Source: Variovorax paradoxus (GTDB lineage: Bacteria; Pseudomonadota; Gammaproteobacteria; Burkholderiales; Burkholderiaceae_C). Taken from it: a stretch of 64,000 nucleotides of DNA. A program made the translations under genes and the position numbers. The notes under the pieces are model-generated. The model was given only the letters and a program-made list of their open reading frames with translations, had not been told where the DNA came from and did no database searches. This document shows, piece by piece, positions 18,119 through 27,198 of the stretch. The stretch spans positions 1-64,000 of the forward strand of contig NZ_JAUSRN010000006.1 of the NCBI RefSeq assembly GCF_030811855.1. Reading direction: 5' to 3'. Numbering within the stretch: position 1 is the first letter of the stretch; each line of letters starts with the position of its first letter.

Positions 18119-19048
18119 TCAGGTCTTCTTCTTGAAGAGCTTGGCGATGCCCCAGAGCGCCGCGCCGCCCGCCACGACCGCGATCTTCGCGAACTTGGCC
18201 AGGAAGGCCAGGGCGAGCGCGAAGAAGCCCAGCTTCTTCACGGCAACGCCGGCCACCAGCGCGGCCAGGCCATAGGCTGCGACCTTGTCGGTGGACGAAT
18301 TGAAGTCTGCGTACTTCTTGCCGTCGTCGTACTGCATCGCGCCGAGCAGCTTGGCCGCATCGGGCTTGAACTTCTCGAGGTCCTTCGCATTGGTGATGAG
18401 GTTCAGGCTCAGATAACCGTCCCGGCCCAACGCGTAGGTGTTGTAGTTGACGCCCTGGTTCTCGCCGGTGCTGCCCTTGTTCTTCGAGAGCGCCGACCAC
18501 ACGAGGCGGTGCGTCGAGGCTTCGTACTGCGGCTTCTGCGCCCATCCCGTGACCTCGATGCCAGGAATGCCGCGCTTGGCGCGCTCTTCGTTCGCGGCCT
18601 CGGTGCCTTCCTTCAGACTCTTGAGCAGGTCGTCGGCGTTCCAGTCCTTCGCGTCGTCGTCCTTGATGTAGCCCTCTTTCACAAACTTGACGACCGCCAT
18701 CCAGTCGGCGTCGTCGCCGGGGAAGATCACGCCGATGAAGGTGTCGTCGGTCCGGTTGCCCATGCTGCGCATGAGTTGCGCGGCCGCCGGCGTCGGCACC
18801 CACACGTAGCCGGCCGGCAGCTGCAGGTGAGCCTGGTCGCGCAGGGCGATGTCGGCGGGGCCGGTCTTCTGCACGGCCTTGGCGGCCTTGAAGGCCGCCT
18901 CCTGCTCGGCTTCCAGGGCGTTGGCCGTGGAGGTGGCGGGAGCCGTGGACGTGGGGGGCGGTGCGGCGTTGCCGATGTTGGCGGCCGTCAGGGCGCACGC
19001 GAACAGCAGGCCGGCCGTCAGGCAGGCCACAGGGGTATGAATACGCAA
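18119..19048 (-). CDS. DUF2167 membrane-anchored protein, TTG start
   Basis: This 309-residue protein has a signal peptide (about residues 1-27). A Thr/Pro/Ala-rich linker and a DUF2167 core follow (LPAGYVWVPTPAAAQLMRSMGN, GVIFPGDDADWMAVVKFVKEGYIKDDD, TGWAQKPQYE, LSLNLITNAKDLEKF). Two C-terminal hydrophobic segments (about 248-300) precede a Lys-rich end (LFKKKT). The function of the family is unknown. The start is TTG at 19046-19048 with a strong GAGGAGAG just upstream. An earlier start would put about 40 charged residues ahead of the signal peptide. It converges with the acyltransferase gene. Confidence 0.8.
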   Translation of the reverse strand: MRIHTPVACLTAGLLFACALTAANIGNAAPPPTSTAPATSTANALEAEQEAAFKAAKAVQKTGPADIALRDQAHLQLPAGYVWVPTPAAAQLMRSMGNRTDDTFIGVIFPGDDADWMAVVKFVKEGYIKDDDAKDWNADDLLKSLKEGTEAANEERAKRGIPGIEVTGWAQKPQYEASTHRLVWSALSKNKGSTGENQGVNYNTYALGRDGYLSLNLITNAKDLEKFKPDAAKLLGAMQYDDGKKYADFNSSTDKVAAYGLAALVAGVAVKKLGFFALALAFLAKFAKIAVVAGGAALWGIAKLFKKKT

Positions 19049-19140
19049 GTTCTCTCTCCTCGGTTGTTGTCGGTTTTTGTGAGACGCGAGGAGTTTATCG
19101 GCGCCGCAGCAGCCCCTGGACGGCGTGTGAAGTGCTGCGT

Positions 19141-19563
19141 TCAGGGCCAGGGCGTAGGCGGCGGAATCTCGCACACCGGCTCCACGTCGATGCTCTTGAA
19201 ATCGGCCGGCGAGACGATTTCCAGGTATTCCATGTCCGGCGAGTAGTCGAACAGGAAGTGCCGGATGCCGGGCCGCTGATGCACCACGTCGCCGGCTTCG
19301 ACCAAGGTTTCCTTGTCTTCGTACATGAAACGGGCCCAGCCCTTGAGCATCATCACGATCTGGAAATCGGCCTCATGGCGGTGCCAGCCGGTGCCCGTTT
19401 CCGGTGCCATGTTGGCCTTGACGAGGTGCGCGATGACCTTGCCATTGGTCGCCTCGGCAATGCCCAGATCGCGGTACAGAAAGAAATCGCGCAGGCCGCC
19501 CGAGATGTACTCGGTGTCGCCTGGCTTGACGTGGGAGAACTGGGTGGTGGTTCGGTCCAGCAT
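19141..19563 (-). CDS. Cupin-domain protein
   Basis: This is a 140-residue single-domain cupin. The first cupin motif is GTGWHRHEADFQIVMMLKGWARFMYED, with two His and a Glu as probable metal ligands. The second is GDVVHQRPGIRHFLFDY. Small cupins may be dioxygenases, isomerases or sugar-binding sensors, and nothing here decides which. It is transcribed towards the DUF2167 gene with a 92-base gap and divergently from the small gene at 19776. Confidence 0.8.
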   Translation of the reverse strand: MLDRTTTQFSHVKPGDTEYISGGLRDFFLYRDLGIAEATNGKVIAHLVKANMAPETGTGWHRHEADFQIVMMLKGWARFMYEDKETLVEAGDVVHQRPGIRHFLFDYSPDMEYLEIVSPADFKSIDVEPVCEIPPPTPWP

Positions 19564-19775
19564 GGCGCTCCTTCGCAGGGTTTTGAGGGTGGTGCTGCGG
19601 TGCAGTACGCATAAAGCGTTCCCAACCGAACCGGCTGCCTAATCAACCCACGAGCGCGACGGCAATGGCTGCCAACTGGTGCTAAAGAGCGCCTGACCTG
19701 CTTGCCCGCATTGCCTCGGCGTTGGCGAACACCCATACTGCAGGCTCCACGACGCGACGACGAACGGAGCCTCCC

Positions 19776-19961
19776 ATGAGCAACGAACTTCGCAAGAAGC
19801 TGCACGACCTGGCGGAACTGGCCGACAACACCACCGATCCGCAGACCAAGGCCATCGTCGAGGCCATACGGCTGCAAACCGCCGTGTTGAACGAGCGGCT
19901 CTTCTCCATCGAGCTGCAGCTGGGCACGCTCACCAAGCGCATGGAAAACACGACTGACTGA
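19776..19961 (+). CDS. Small hypothetical protein, helical
   Basis: This 61-residue protein is rich in Leu, Glu and Lys ([21 protein letters not shown], ending [10 protein letters not shown]), consistent with a short coiled coil. I do not recognise the family. The ATG at 19776 has ACGGAGC about 8 bases upstream, and aroC starts 32 bases after the stop. The frame is free of stops and codon use matches its neighbours, so it is likely real. The intergenic stretch 19564-19775 to the divergent cupin gene shows no obvious operator. Confidence 0.6.
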   Translation: MSNELRKKLHDLAELADNTTDPQTKAIVEAIRLQTAVLNERLFSIELQLGTLTKRMENTTD

Positions 19962-19993
19962 GTGGCCGCCGCTTTGTAGGGATAATCCCCGTC

Positions 19994-21118
19994 ATGAGCG
20001 GCAACACATTCGGAACTCTCTTCGCGGTCACCAATTTCGGCGAGTCGCACGGCCCGGCCATCGGCTGCGTGATCGACGGCTGCCCGCCGGGCATGGAGCT
20101 GAGCGAGGCCGACATCCAGGGCGACCTCGACCGCCGGCGCCCCGGCACCAGCCGCCACGTCACCCAGCGCAACGAGCCCGACGCGGTGCAGATTCTTTCC
20201 GGCGTGTATGAAGGCAAGACCACCGGCACACCTATTGCGCTACTGATCCAGAACACCGACCAGCGCAGCAAGGACTACGGACAGATCGCCCAGCAGTTCC
20301 GCCCGGGCCACGCCGACTTCACCTACTGGAAGAAATACGGCATCCGCGATCCGCGCGGCGGCGGGCGTTCTTCGGCACGGCTCACGGCGCCCATGGTGGC
20401 GGCCGGTGCAGTCGCCAAGAAGTGGCTGGCCGAGAAATACGGCATGGTGTTTCGCGGCTGCATGACGCAGATCGGCGAAATCGCCATTCCGTTCGAGAGC
20501 TGGGACCATGTGCCCAACAACCCCTTCTTTGCGCCCATTGCCGACGTGAGCGAGCTCGAAGCCTACATGGACCGCCTGCGCAAGGCCGGCGATTCTTGCG
20601 GCGCGCGCATTCGCGTGACGGCCACTAACGTGCCCATCGGCCTGGGCGAGCCGCTGTTCGACAAGCTGGATGCCGAGATCGCCTACGCGATGATGGGTAT
20701 CAACGCCGTGAAGGCGGTAGAGATCGGTGCTGGTTTCGACAGCATCACGCAGCGCGGCACCACGCATGGCGACTCGATCACGCCCACCGGCTTTGTCACC
20801 AACAACGCGGGCGGCATCCTCGGCGGCATCAGCTCCGGGCAAGACCTGGAAGTGAGCATCGCAATCAAGCCGACCAGCTCGATCATCAGCCCGCGCCAGT
20901 CGATCGACATTCACAACAATCCCGTCGAAGTGGTGACCAAGGGCCGCCACGACCCGTGCGTCGGCATTCGTGCGACACCCATCGCCGAAGCCATGCTGGC
21001 GCTGGTGGTCATGGAACACGCGCTGCGCAACCGCGCGCAGTGCGGCGACGCGCAGCAACAGCAAAAAGCGCAAGACGAAACGACCGAAGCCGCGTCCCCG
21101 CAGGCGTCCTTCCTCTAG
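19994..21118 (+). CDS. aroC: Chorismate synthase
   Basis: This 374-residue FMN-dependent enzyme converts 5-enolpyruvylshikimate-3-phosphate to chorismate, the last step of the shikimate pathway. All three family signatures are present: [18 protein letters not shown] near residue 17, [17 protein letters not shown] near 120 and [16 protein letters not shown] near 318. The C-terminal ~25 residues are Gln-rich and poorly conserved. Its stop overlaps the GTG start of the MFS gene (TAGTG), so the two are probably co-translated. Confidence 0.97.
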   Translation: MSGNTFGTLFAVTNFGESHGPAIGCVIDGCPPGMELSEADIQGDLDRRRPGTSRHVTQRNEPDAVQILSGVYEGKTTGTPIALLIQNTDQRSKDYGQIAQQFRPGHADFTYWKKYGIRDPRGGGRSSARLTAPMVAAGAVAKKWLAEKYGMVFRGCMTQIGEIAIPFESWDHVPNNPFFAPIADVSELEAYMDRLRKAGDSCGARIRVTATNVPIGLGEPLFDKLDAEIAYAMMGINAVKAVEIGAGFDSITQRGTTHGDSITPTGFVTNNAGGILGGISSGQDLEVSIAIKPTSSIISPRQSIDIHNNPVEVVTKGRHDPCVGIRATPIAEAMLALVVMEHALRNRAQCGDAQQQQKAQDETTEAASPQASFL

Positions 21119-22308
21119 TGCCTCCTCCGCCATCAGTGGCCGCCGGACGCGGCCACCTGCTGGCGTTCGCTGGTCTGTCGGCCAGCTATTTCGCGCACAT
21201 CGGATTCTTCAACCCCTACCTGCCGCTGTGGCTCAAGGACCTGGGGCTGCCGATCTTCACGATCAGCCTGCTGGCCTCGGTGCAATCGATCACGCGGGTG
21301 TTCGCCCCCTATGCCTGGGGCGCGCTCAGCGATCACACGGGCCAGCGCGTGAAGCTGCTGCGCTTCAGCGCGGCGGTGGCGCTGGCCAGCTCCTTCGGGC
21401 TCTGGTGGCACGGCGGCGCGTGGTGGCTGGCGCTGGTGCTGCTCGTGATGTTCACCCACACCAGTTCGATGATGTCGCTCACCGAGGCCGCCATGGCGCA
21501 GTTGGTGGCCGGCGACTGGGGGCGCTACGGACGCATCCGGCTGTGCGGTTCGGCGGGCTTCCTGGTGACGGTGTTCTTTGCGGGCGAGTGGTTCGAGCGC
21601 TTCGGCATGAAGCACTTTCCGGCCTGGGCCGCGGGCACGCTCGCCGTCGTGCTGGTAGCGACCATGAAGCTGCCCGACATTCGCGAGCCGGTGGCGTCGC
21701 ACGACACGGTCAAGGAGCCCATCGGCCCGGTGCTGCGCATTCCGGCGGTGCGGTGGTTCTTTGCATCGCTGTTCTTCCAGGTGATGTCGCATTTTTCGGT
21801 CTATGCCTTTTTCTCGCTGTACCTGGATTCGCTCGGCTACGGCAAAAGCGTCATCGGCCTGCTCTGGGCGCTCTCGGTGGTGGCCGAGATCGTCTGGTTC
21901 TTTCTGCAGGGCCGGCTCATCGGTCTCTTGCCGATGCCGCGCTGGATGCTGGTGTGCGGCATTGCCGCCGTGGCGAGACTCGGCCTGACCGCCGGGCTGG
22001 GCGGCTGGATCTCAGCGCTGGTGGTCGCGCAAGGCCTGCATGCACTGAGCTTCGCGGCGCACCACACCACCTGCATCGCCGTGGTGTCGCGCCGATTTTC
22101 GGGCCGGTTGCGCGGGCGCGGGCAGGCACTCTTTACGGTGATCGGTTATGGCTTCGGCGGCGTGCTGGGAGTACTGCTGGGCGGTGCCGTCGCGCAGGAG
22201 TTCGGCTACCGGACCATGTTCGCGCTGGCCGCATTGCTGGCGGCAGTGGGCAGCCTGTGTGCGTGGCGGGTGGTGAGGCTGGAGCGGCCGGGAGCTCGCG
22301 CCGTCTAG
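21118..22308 (+). CDS. MFS transporter, HcaT-like (3-phenylpropionate permease family)
   Basis: This 396-residue protein has about 12 membrane segments. The N-terminus SYFAHIGFFNPYLPLWLKDLG and the loop GALSDHTGQRVKLLRF are characteristic of the MFS_1-like/HcaT branch. The GTG at 21118 overlaps the aroC stop. Upstream in-frame codons lie inside aroC. The substrate is unknown; the HcaT name comes from family likeness only. A pair of hairpins separates it from the convergent lipoprotein gene. Confidence 0.85.
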   Translation: MPPPPSVAAGRGHLLAFAGLSASYFAHIGFFNPYLPLWLKDLGLPIFTISLLASVQSITRVFAPYAWGALSDHTGQRVKLLRFSAAVALASSFGLWWHGGAWWLALVLLVMFTHTSSMMSLTEAAMAQLVAGDWGRYGRIRLCGSAGFLVTVFFAGEWFERFGMKHFPAWAAGTLAVVLVATMKLPDIREPVASHDTVKEPIGPVLRIPAVRWFFASLFFQVMSHFSVYAFFSLYLDSLGYGKSVIGLLWALSVVAEIVWFFLQGRLIGLLPMPRWMLVCGIAAVARLGLTAGLGGWISALVVAQGLHALSFAAHHTTCIAVVSRRFSGRLRGRGQALFTVIGYGFGGVLGVLLGGAVAQEFGYRTMFALAALLAAVGSLCAWRVVRLERPGARAV

Positions 22309-22325
22309 CCTTCATGCAAAAGAAA

Positions 22326-22359
22326 GCCGCGTTGCACCGCAAATGCGGCGCAACGCGGC
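22326..22359 (-). terminator. Terminator hairpin for the minus-strand lipoprotein gene
   Basis: A 10-bp perfect stem (GCCGCGTTGC / GCAACGCGGC) extends inward by CCGC/GCGG after one mismatch, around an AAAT loop. On the minus strand the stem is followed by TTTCTTTT, which fits factor-independent termination of the gene ending at 22404. Confidence 0.7.
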
Positions 22360-22375
22360 GTGCGCGAATGTGAAT

Positions 22376-22397
22376 GGCGCCGGCATGCACCGGCGCC
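22376..22397. terminator. Second hairpin in the convergent gap
   Basis: A perfect 8-bp stem (GGCGCCGG / CCGGCGCC) encloses CATGCA. It has no T-run on either strand. It may back up the neighbouring terminator between two convergent genes. Confidence 0.4.
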
Positions 22398-22403
22398 GCT
22401 CGA

Positions 22404-23756
22404 TCAGGGCACGAGACCGATCTGGAGGTAACCGGTGACCGGATTGGTGCGTGCACCCACGACGGCCGAGAGCGTGCCGTCCTGCACAGCGAAGTAGCGG
22501 TCGGTGCCTCCGAAGTTGATGCTGGCAAGTGCCGGAATCGTCGGGCTTGCCGAATTCACGGCGTAGTTGATGTTCGAGATGGTTCCGTCGGGCCTTGTCA
22601 GAGCGGCCGTGTACGTTGTCGCATCGAAGCCGAACGTGCCCCAGGTTCCGTAGTTGTCGCCGCCGCGCGCCGTGGTGTTGAGCCGGGTCGGGGAATCGAG
22701 CAGGCCGATGCGGAATATGGAGTCGTTGGGCGCAACGGTATTGATGCCCGCCGCGACGTAGACGTTCTTTCCTCCGATAACCATCACCGAAAAGGCGCCC
22801 TTGTCGTTCGGGTTGGCCGCGTTCACGGTGCTCCACGACTCGGCGGATGAACCAGCCGAAATGTTGTAGGTGGCTATCGAGCCCGGGGGGCAGGCCGCAA
22901 TGGAAGTGATGCCCACTTCATTGCAGAAATACATCAAGGTTCCGCCTCCAGTCACTTGCACCTGGCGAATCTGTGAGTCGAGCACGCCCGGCCGCATGTT
23001 GATGCCCAGCCGGTTGTAGATTCCGTCGAGTGCGCTTTGGGTCGTGACGATGGCTCGGGAGCCAATGAACGGCTGGACGGCGTAGGTGTTCGGAACCTGT
23101 GCAACCTGGAAGGGGAACGAGCCCACCACGGTGTCCGTGGTCAGCCGGAACCGGCTGGTAGACGCCGTGGTGTGCGAACTCTTGAACACGTAGGTTCCCG
23201 ACTGCGACACGTCGGCGCTGAACGAATCCGATACCGCGATACCGGTTTCATCGGTCATTGCGTACGACATGGTGTCGAAGTTGAGTGCGAGGCGCTGCTG
23301 AGTGCCGTTCGTCGCAAACACCTTGTACGCCAGGTTCCGGGAGTCGCCCGCGGCAACGTTGAAGACGGTGTCCTTGCTCAAGGCCGCATTGGAAGTCACC
23401 TTCGCGTTGACCGTCAACAAGCTCGCGGCATTGGTGTTGTTGACGATCTGCGCTGACCATTTCGCGCTGGAAATGTCCGGATTGCGTAGGCTCACGGAGC
23501 CGGCGGGTTCGGAGCTACTGCTCCAGTCCGACCCAAGGCTGGGAGTCACCGTAACCACGTCGCCTGGTTTGACGGAATACCTGCCGTCTCCATTGGCTGT
23601 GGCCGAACTGCCATTGACCTGAACGGTCACGCTCAATGCGGCAGCGGGAAGGATCGGAAATGGCACTCCGCCGCCTCCGCCACCACCACCTCCTCCTCCA
23701 CATCCCCCCAAAGCCCCGACCAACGCGGCCGTGGCTGAAAAGTAAAACCATTTCAT
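22404..23756 (-). CDS. Putative lipoprotein with N-terminal poly-Gly run
   Basis: This 450-residue exported protein has a hydrophobic signal (residues 3-17) ending in GALGGC, so Cys19 is the probable lipidation site. It is directly followed by an uninterrupted run of 11 Gly, then VPFPILP. The rest is rich in Ser, Thr, Val and Asn and looks beta-structured. No catalytic motif is recognised. Such Gly-run lipoproteins are common in Comamonadaceae and are probably surface or periplasmic. Its upstream region is the AT-rich start of the accessory island. Confidence 0.75.
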   Translation of the reverse strand: MKWFYFSATAALVGALGGCGGGGGGGGGGGVPFPILPAAALSVTVQVNGSSATANGDGRYSVKPGDVVTVTPSLGSDWSSSSEPAGSVSLRNPDISSAKWSAQIVNNTNAASLLTVNAKVTSNAALSKDTVFNVAAGDSRNLAYKVFATNGTQQRLALNFDTMSYAMTDETGIAVSDSFSADVSQSGTYVFKSSHTTASTSRFRLTTDTVVGSFPFQVAQVPNTYAVQPFIGSRAIVTTQSALDGIYNRLGINMRPGVLDSQIRQVQVTGGGTLMYFCNEVGITSIAACPPGSIATYNISAGSSAESWSTVNAANPNDKGAFSVMVIGGKNVYVAAGINTVAPNDSIFRIGLLDSPTRLNTTARGGDNYGTWGTFGFDATTYTAALTRPDGTISNINYAVNSASPTIPALASINFGGTDRYFAVQDGTLSAVVGARTNPVTGYLQIGLVP

Positions 23757-24047
23757 TGCATTTTGTCCGTTTTGATTGAAGTCGCCGCCCTATCGAGAGG
23801 GCCAGTCGACCGCTATATCGTAACTGAATGAATGAAAACGTAATAATTTGGAAGATCCGGAATTTCCCGAATGTGGCTGCCACGCCCCATCTTTTTGCGG
23901 AATCCCGTTCCAATAACTGCGACTCGCTTGGGATCGAACTCCAAAGCGGCGAGCCTATGCTTAATCATCAAAGATTATTCTTTGCATTGGCTCTTACGTT
24001 AAATCAACATTTAAAATAATAGTCAAATAATGCAAGGGGAGTTGAGC
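23757..24047. promoter_or_regulatory. AT-rich boundary and promoter region between lipoprotein and vgrG
   Basis: About 290 bases without a convincing gene, clearly AT-richer than either flank, especially from 23950. It should hold divergent promoters for the lipoprotein gene and the vgrG operon. A TAAAAT at 24012-24017 could be a -10 element for vgrG, but its best -35 candidate is poorly spaced. A 63-codon frame at 23828-24019 shows no motif or ribosome site and is discounted. Confidence 0.45.
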
Positions 24048-24134
24048 ATGAAGCTCAATTTGAAAACAATATTCTTATTGAGCCAATTGGCATTAGCCAA
24101 TTTGTCTTATTGGTTGGCTGCGGATCTGCAATGA
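24048..24134 (+). CDS. Hydrophobic leader peptide coupled to vgrG
   Basis: This is a 28-codon frame, too short for ordinary gene calling. It has a strong Shine-Dalgarno sequence (AAGGGGAG at 24034-24041) six bases before ATG. It encodes a basic N-terminus (MKLNLKT), a hydrophobic core (IFLLSQLALA) and ends ADLQ. Its stop overlaps the vgrG start (ATGA), whereas vgrG has no good ribosome site of its own, which argues for translational coupling. Segments GCCAAT ... ATTGGTTGGC inside it can pair, so an attenuator-like hairpin is possible. The composition is much more AT-rich than vgrG. It could be a regulatory leader or a small membrane peptide. Confidence 0.5.
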   Translation: MKLNLKTIFLLSQLALANLSYWLAADLQ

Positions 24135-27100
24135 GCCGCCGCGTCACGATCCAGACGCCCCTTGGCGAGGCGTTGCAATTTCGCCAGTTGGTGGGCCGCG
24201 AGGCGTTGAGCCAGCTCTACGCCTTCGATATCGAGTTGCTGGGCAGCAGCAACGCCATCGACCCGAAAACCTTGCTCGGCAAGGCGTCCACGGTGGCGGT
24301 GGAAACCGAAAGCGGCGGCGTGCGCTACCTGGGCGGCATCGCGACCCGGTTCGGCCTGCAGCAGGAAGACGCGCGCCATTCCTTCTACCGCCTGCAGCTG
24401 CGGCCCTGGCTGTGGCTTGCCACGCGGCGCAGCGACTTCCGCATCTTCCAGGGCAAGACCGTTCCCGAGATATTGATGGACGTGCTCGGAAGCTATGGCT
24501 ATCCGATCGAGAAGAAGCTCAGCCGCGGAGACTATCGGCGCTGGGACTACTGCGTGCAGTACCACGAGAGCGACTTCAATTTCATCTCGCGCCTATGCGA
24601 GTTCGAGGGCATCTATTACTACTTCAGGCATGAGGCATCGCAGCATGTGCTGGTGTTTGCGGACGACATCGCAAGCTCGCACGGTCCGCTGCCCGGCGGC
24701 GAGTCGGTGCGTTACCACCCGCTCGAAAAATCCGGCATGGGCCAGCGCGAACGCATCTATGCCTGGAAAACCGCGGAAGAGGTGCGCGCGGGCCATCACT
24801 ACAACAACGACTACGACTTCAAAAAGCCCAAGGCCGACCTCTCGCACCTGCGGCAAATGCCGCCCGGCCACGACCACGACGGCTACGAGAACTACGAGTG
24901 GCCCGGTGGCTTCGTGCAGCACGCCGATGGCGAAACCTACGCGCGCCTTCGCAACGAAGAGCAGCTGACCCAGCGCAGCCGCGCCAGCGGCCGCTCCAAC
25001 CTGCGCGAGCTCGCCACCGGCCACACGCTGCGCCTCACCGGCCATCCCCGTGCCGACCAGAACCAGCAGTACCTGCTGACGAGCGTGAGCTACCACCTGC
25101 AGGAGAACCTGCAGGCAAGCGAAGGGGCGGAGGCCACCGAAGGCTCGGTGCAGCGCTTTGCCTTCGACGTGCAGCCTACCAGCCTGGCCTGGCGCCCCCA
25201 GCGCACCACGCCCAAGCCGCGCACCCGCGGTCCGCAAACCGCCATGGTGGTAGGGCCGGCCGGCGAAGAAATCTGGACCGACCAGTACGGACGCATCAAG
25301 GTGCAGTTCCACTGGGACCGCCTCGGCAAGGACGACGAGAACTCCAGCTGCTGGGTGCGCGTGTCCACTGCTTGGGCGGGCGCCACCTTCGGCGCGGTGT
25401 CGGTGCCGCGCATCGGCATGGAGGTGATCGTCGATTTTCTGAACGGCGACCCGGACTACCCGATCGTGACGGGATGCGTCTACAACGCCGACACGATGGC
25501 GGCCTGGCAGCTGCCGGAGCAAAAACATTTGTCGGGCATTCGCAGTCGCGAACTCGGCGGCGGGCGCGGCAACCACCTAGTGCTCGACGATACGCACGGA
25601 AAGATCCAGGCGCAGCTGCGCAGCGACCACCAGGCCAGCCAGCTGAGCGTGGGCCACATCGGCCGCATCGAAGACACCGCGGGGCGCAAGGAGCCGCGCG
25701 GGCAGGGCTTCGAGCTGCGCACCGATGGGCATGGCGTGGCGCGTGCGGCCAAGGGGCTGTTGGTCACCACCGAGCCGCGCCCCAACGCGCAGGCGCACAC
25801 CACCGACATGGGCGAGACCGTCGGCCGGCTCACGCAGGCGCGCGACCTGCATGAAGGGCTGAGCGAAGCCGCCCAGGCCGCAGAGGCGCACGACACCGGC
25901 GACCAGGACGAAGTCGCCAAGGGCCTGAAGGAGCAGAACGACGCCATCAAGGGCCAGGGCGGCAATCGCGAGCAAGGCGACTTTCCCGAGTTCCAGGAGC
26001 CGCACCTCACGCTGGCCAGCGCCAAGGGCCTGCAGACCGTGGCGCAGGGCTCCACCCACATGGTGAGCAACGAGCACAACGCGCTCACCAGCGGCGGCCA
26101 CACCAGCGTGAGCGCGGGCAAGAGCTTTCTTGTGAGCGTGCAGAGCGCCATCCGCATGTTCGCCTCCAAGGCCGGCATGCGTCTGGTGGCGGCCAGCGCC
26201 GACATCGACATCAAGGCGCTGAAAGACAGCGTCAACGTGCTGGCCAAGCTCAACATCACGCAGACCGCCAACAAGATCACCATCCACGCGAAGGAAGAGG
26301 TGGTGATCAACGGCGGCTCCAGCTACAGCCGCTGGAGCTCGGGCGGCATCGAGCACGGCACCTCGGGCACCTGGCGCGAGCATGCCGCGGTGCACAGCCT
26401 CGTGGGACCGGCGAGCGAGGGCAAGCCTTCGCTGCCCAACCCGCCGCAACTGCCCAAGGGCCAGCTCGACCTGTACCACCAGTACATCAAGCCCACTGGC
26501 GAAAAGCATCAGGGCGTCGCGCAGGGCGACTTCACCGTGGTCGATTCGGAAGGCGGCTCGCACGCCGGCACCTTCGACCGCAACGGCTTCGCGACCGTGT
26601 CGGGCCTGCCGATCGGTACGGCGAAGGTCACCTTCGGCAAGGACCCGCGCGATCCATGGGACGAAGGCAGCTACTTCGGCACGCCCAAGGACTGGAAGGC
26701 GAAAGAGCCGACTGCCGGCGGTACCGATGCGGCGGGGGCCTCGGGCTTTCTGGCCAGCGCGGGCGGCTTTGCCGACATGGCCGGTTCGGCCGGCGGCGCA
26801 GCGGGCGCGCTGGCCGGCGTTGCGGGCACGAACAGCAAGGCCGCGGGCATGCTGGGCCAGGTCACGCAGGCAGCGGGCATGGCGCAGCAAGCCGTGGGTG
26901 CCGCGCAAGCCATTCAGCAGGGCGGTGCCAAGGCGCTGCTCGGCCAGGCGAGTCAGGCCGCCACGGGCATGGCGATGCAGGCGGCAGGGGCGCGGCTCGG
27001 GCCCATGGGCGCGACGGTCGCGGGCATAGCGGGCAACGTCGCGGGAGGCGGCGTGCCGAGCGGCTTCAAGTCAGGCATGGCCACCGCCGCCACGCAGCCC

Positions 27101-27136
27101 GCGCTTGCGGGGCGTACGCCCGGTTTCATGGGTTGA
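24131..27136 (+). CDS. vgrG: Type VI secretion tip protein VgrG with C-terminal extension
   Basis: This 1001-residue spike protein of the type VI system delivers effectors through the contractile sheath. The gp27-like domain occupies about residues 1-350 (LVGREALSQLYAFDIELLG; YHESDFNFISRLCEFEGIYYYF). The gp5-like OB domain follows near 370-450 (DQYGRIKVQFHWDRLG; DPDYPIVTGCVYN). A DUF2345 needle lies near 620-770. A short beta domain near 795-840 resembles transthyretin-like adaptors (GDFTVVDSEGG, GLPIGTAKVTFG), and an Ala/Gly-rich tail of about 130 residues closes the protein. The ATG at 24131 overlaps the leader stop. rhs1 follows after 62 bases, so it is the probable carrier of Rhs1. No sheath, tube or baseplate gene is in the window. 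Confidence 0.93.
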   Translation: MSRRVTIQTPLGEALQFRQLVGREALSQLYAFDIELLGSSNAIDPKTLLGKASTVAVETESGGVRYLGGIATRFGLQQEDARHSFYRLQLRPWLWLATRRSDFRIFQGKTVPEILMDVLGSYGYPIEKKLSRGDYRRWDYCVQYHESDFNFISRLCEFEGIYYYFRHEASQHVLVFADDIASSHGPLPGGESVRYHPLEKSGMGQRERIYAWKTAEEVRAGHHYNNDYDFKKPKADLSHLRQMPPGHDHDGYENYEWPGGFVQHADGETYARLRNEEQLTQRSRASGRSNLRELATGHTLRLTGHPRADQNQQYLLTSVSYHLQENLQASEGAEATEGSVQRFAFDVQPTSLAWRPQRTTPKPRTRGPQTAMVVGPAGEEIWTDQYGRIKVQFHWDRLGKDDENSSCWVRVSTAWAGATFGAVSVPRIGMEVIVDFLNGDPDYPIVTGCVYNADTMAAWQLPEQKHLSGIRSRELGGGRGNHLVLDDTHGKIQAQLRSDHQASQLSVGHIGRIEDTAGRKEPRGQGFELRTDGHGVARAAKGLLVTTEPRPNAQAHTTDMGETVGRLTQARDLHEGLSEAAQAAEAHDTGDQDEVAKGLKEQNDAIKGQGGNREQGDFPEFQEPHLTLASAKGLQTVAQGSTHMVSNEHNALTSGGHTSVSAGKSFLVSVQSAIRMFASKAGMRLVAASADIDIKALKDSVNVLAKLNITQTANKITIHAKEEVVINGGSSYSRWSSGGIEHGTSGTWREHAAVHSLVGPASEGKPSLPNPPQLPKGQLDLYHQYIKPTGEKHQGVAQGDFTVVDSEGGSHAGTFDRNGFATVSGLPIGTAKVTFGKDPRDPWDEGSYFGTPKDWKAKEPTAGGTDAAGASGFLASAGGFADMAGSAGGAAGALAGVAGTNSKAAGMLGQVTQAAGMAQQAVGAAQAIQQGGAKALLGQASQAATGMAMQAAGARLGPMGATVAGIAGNVAGGGVPSGFKSGMATAATQPALAGRTPGFMG

Positions 27137-27198
27137 TGCGGCACTGCTGCGTGCGTTTCGAATAACAAGAACGTCCAGGCAAGAGGGAAAACAACGCA

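Noticed and set aside
23828..24019. A 63-codon plus-strand frame in the AT-rich gap
   Set aside because: It has no ribosome site, motif or overlap with a neighbour, in an AT-rich region that probably holds promoters.
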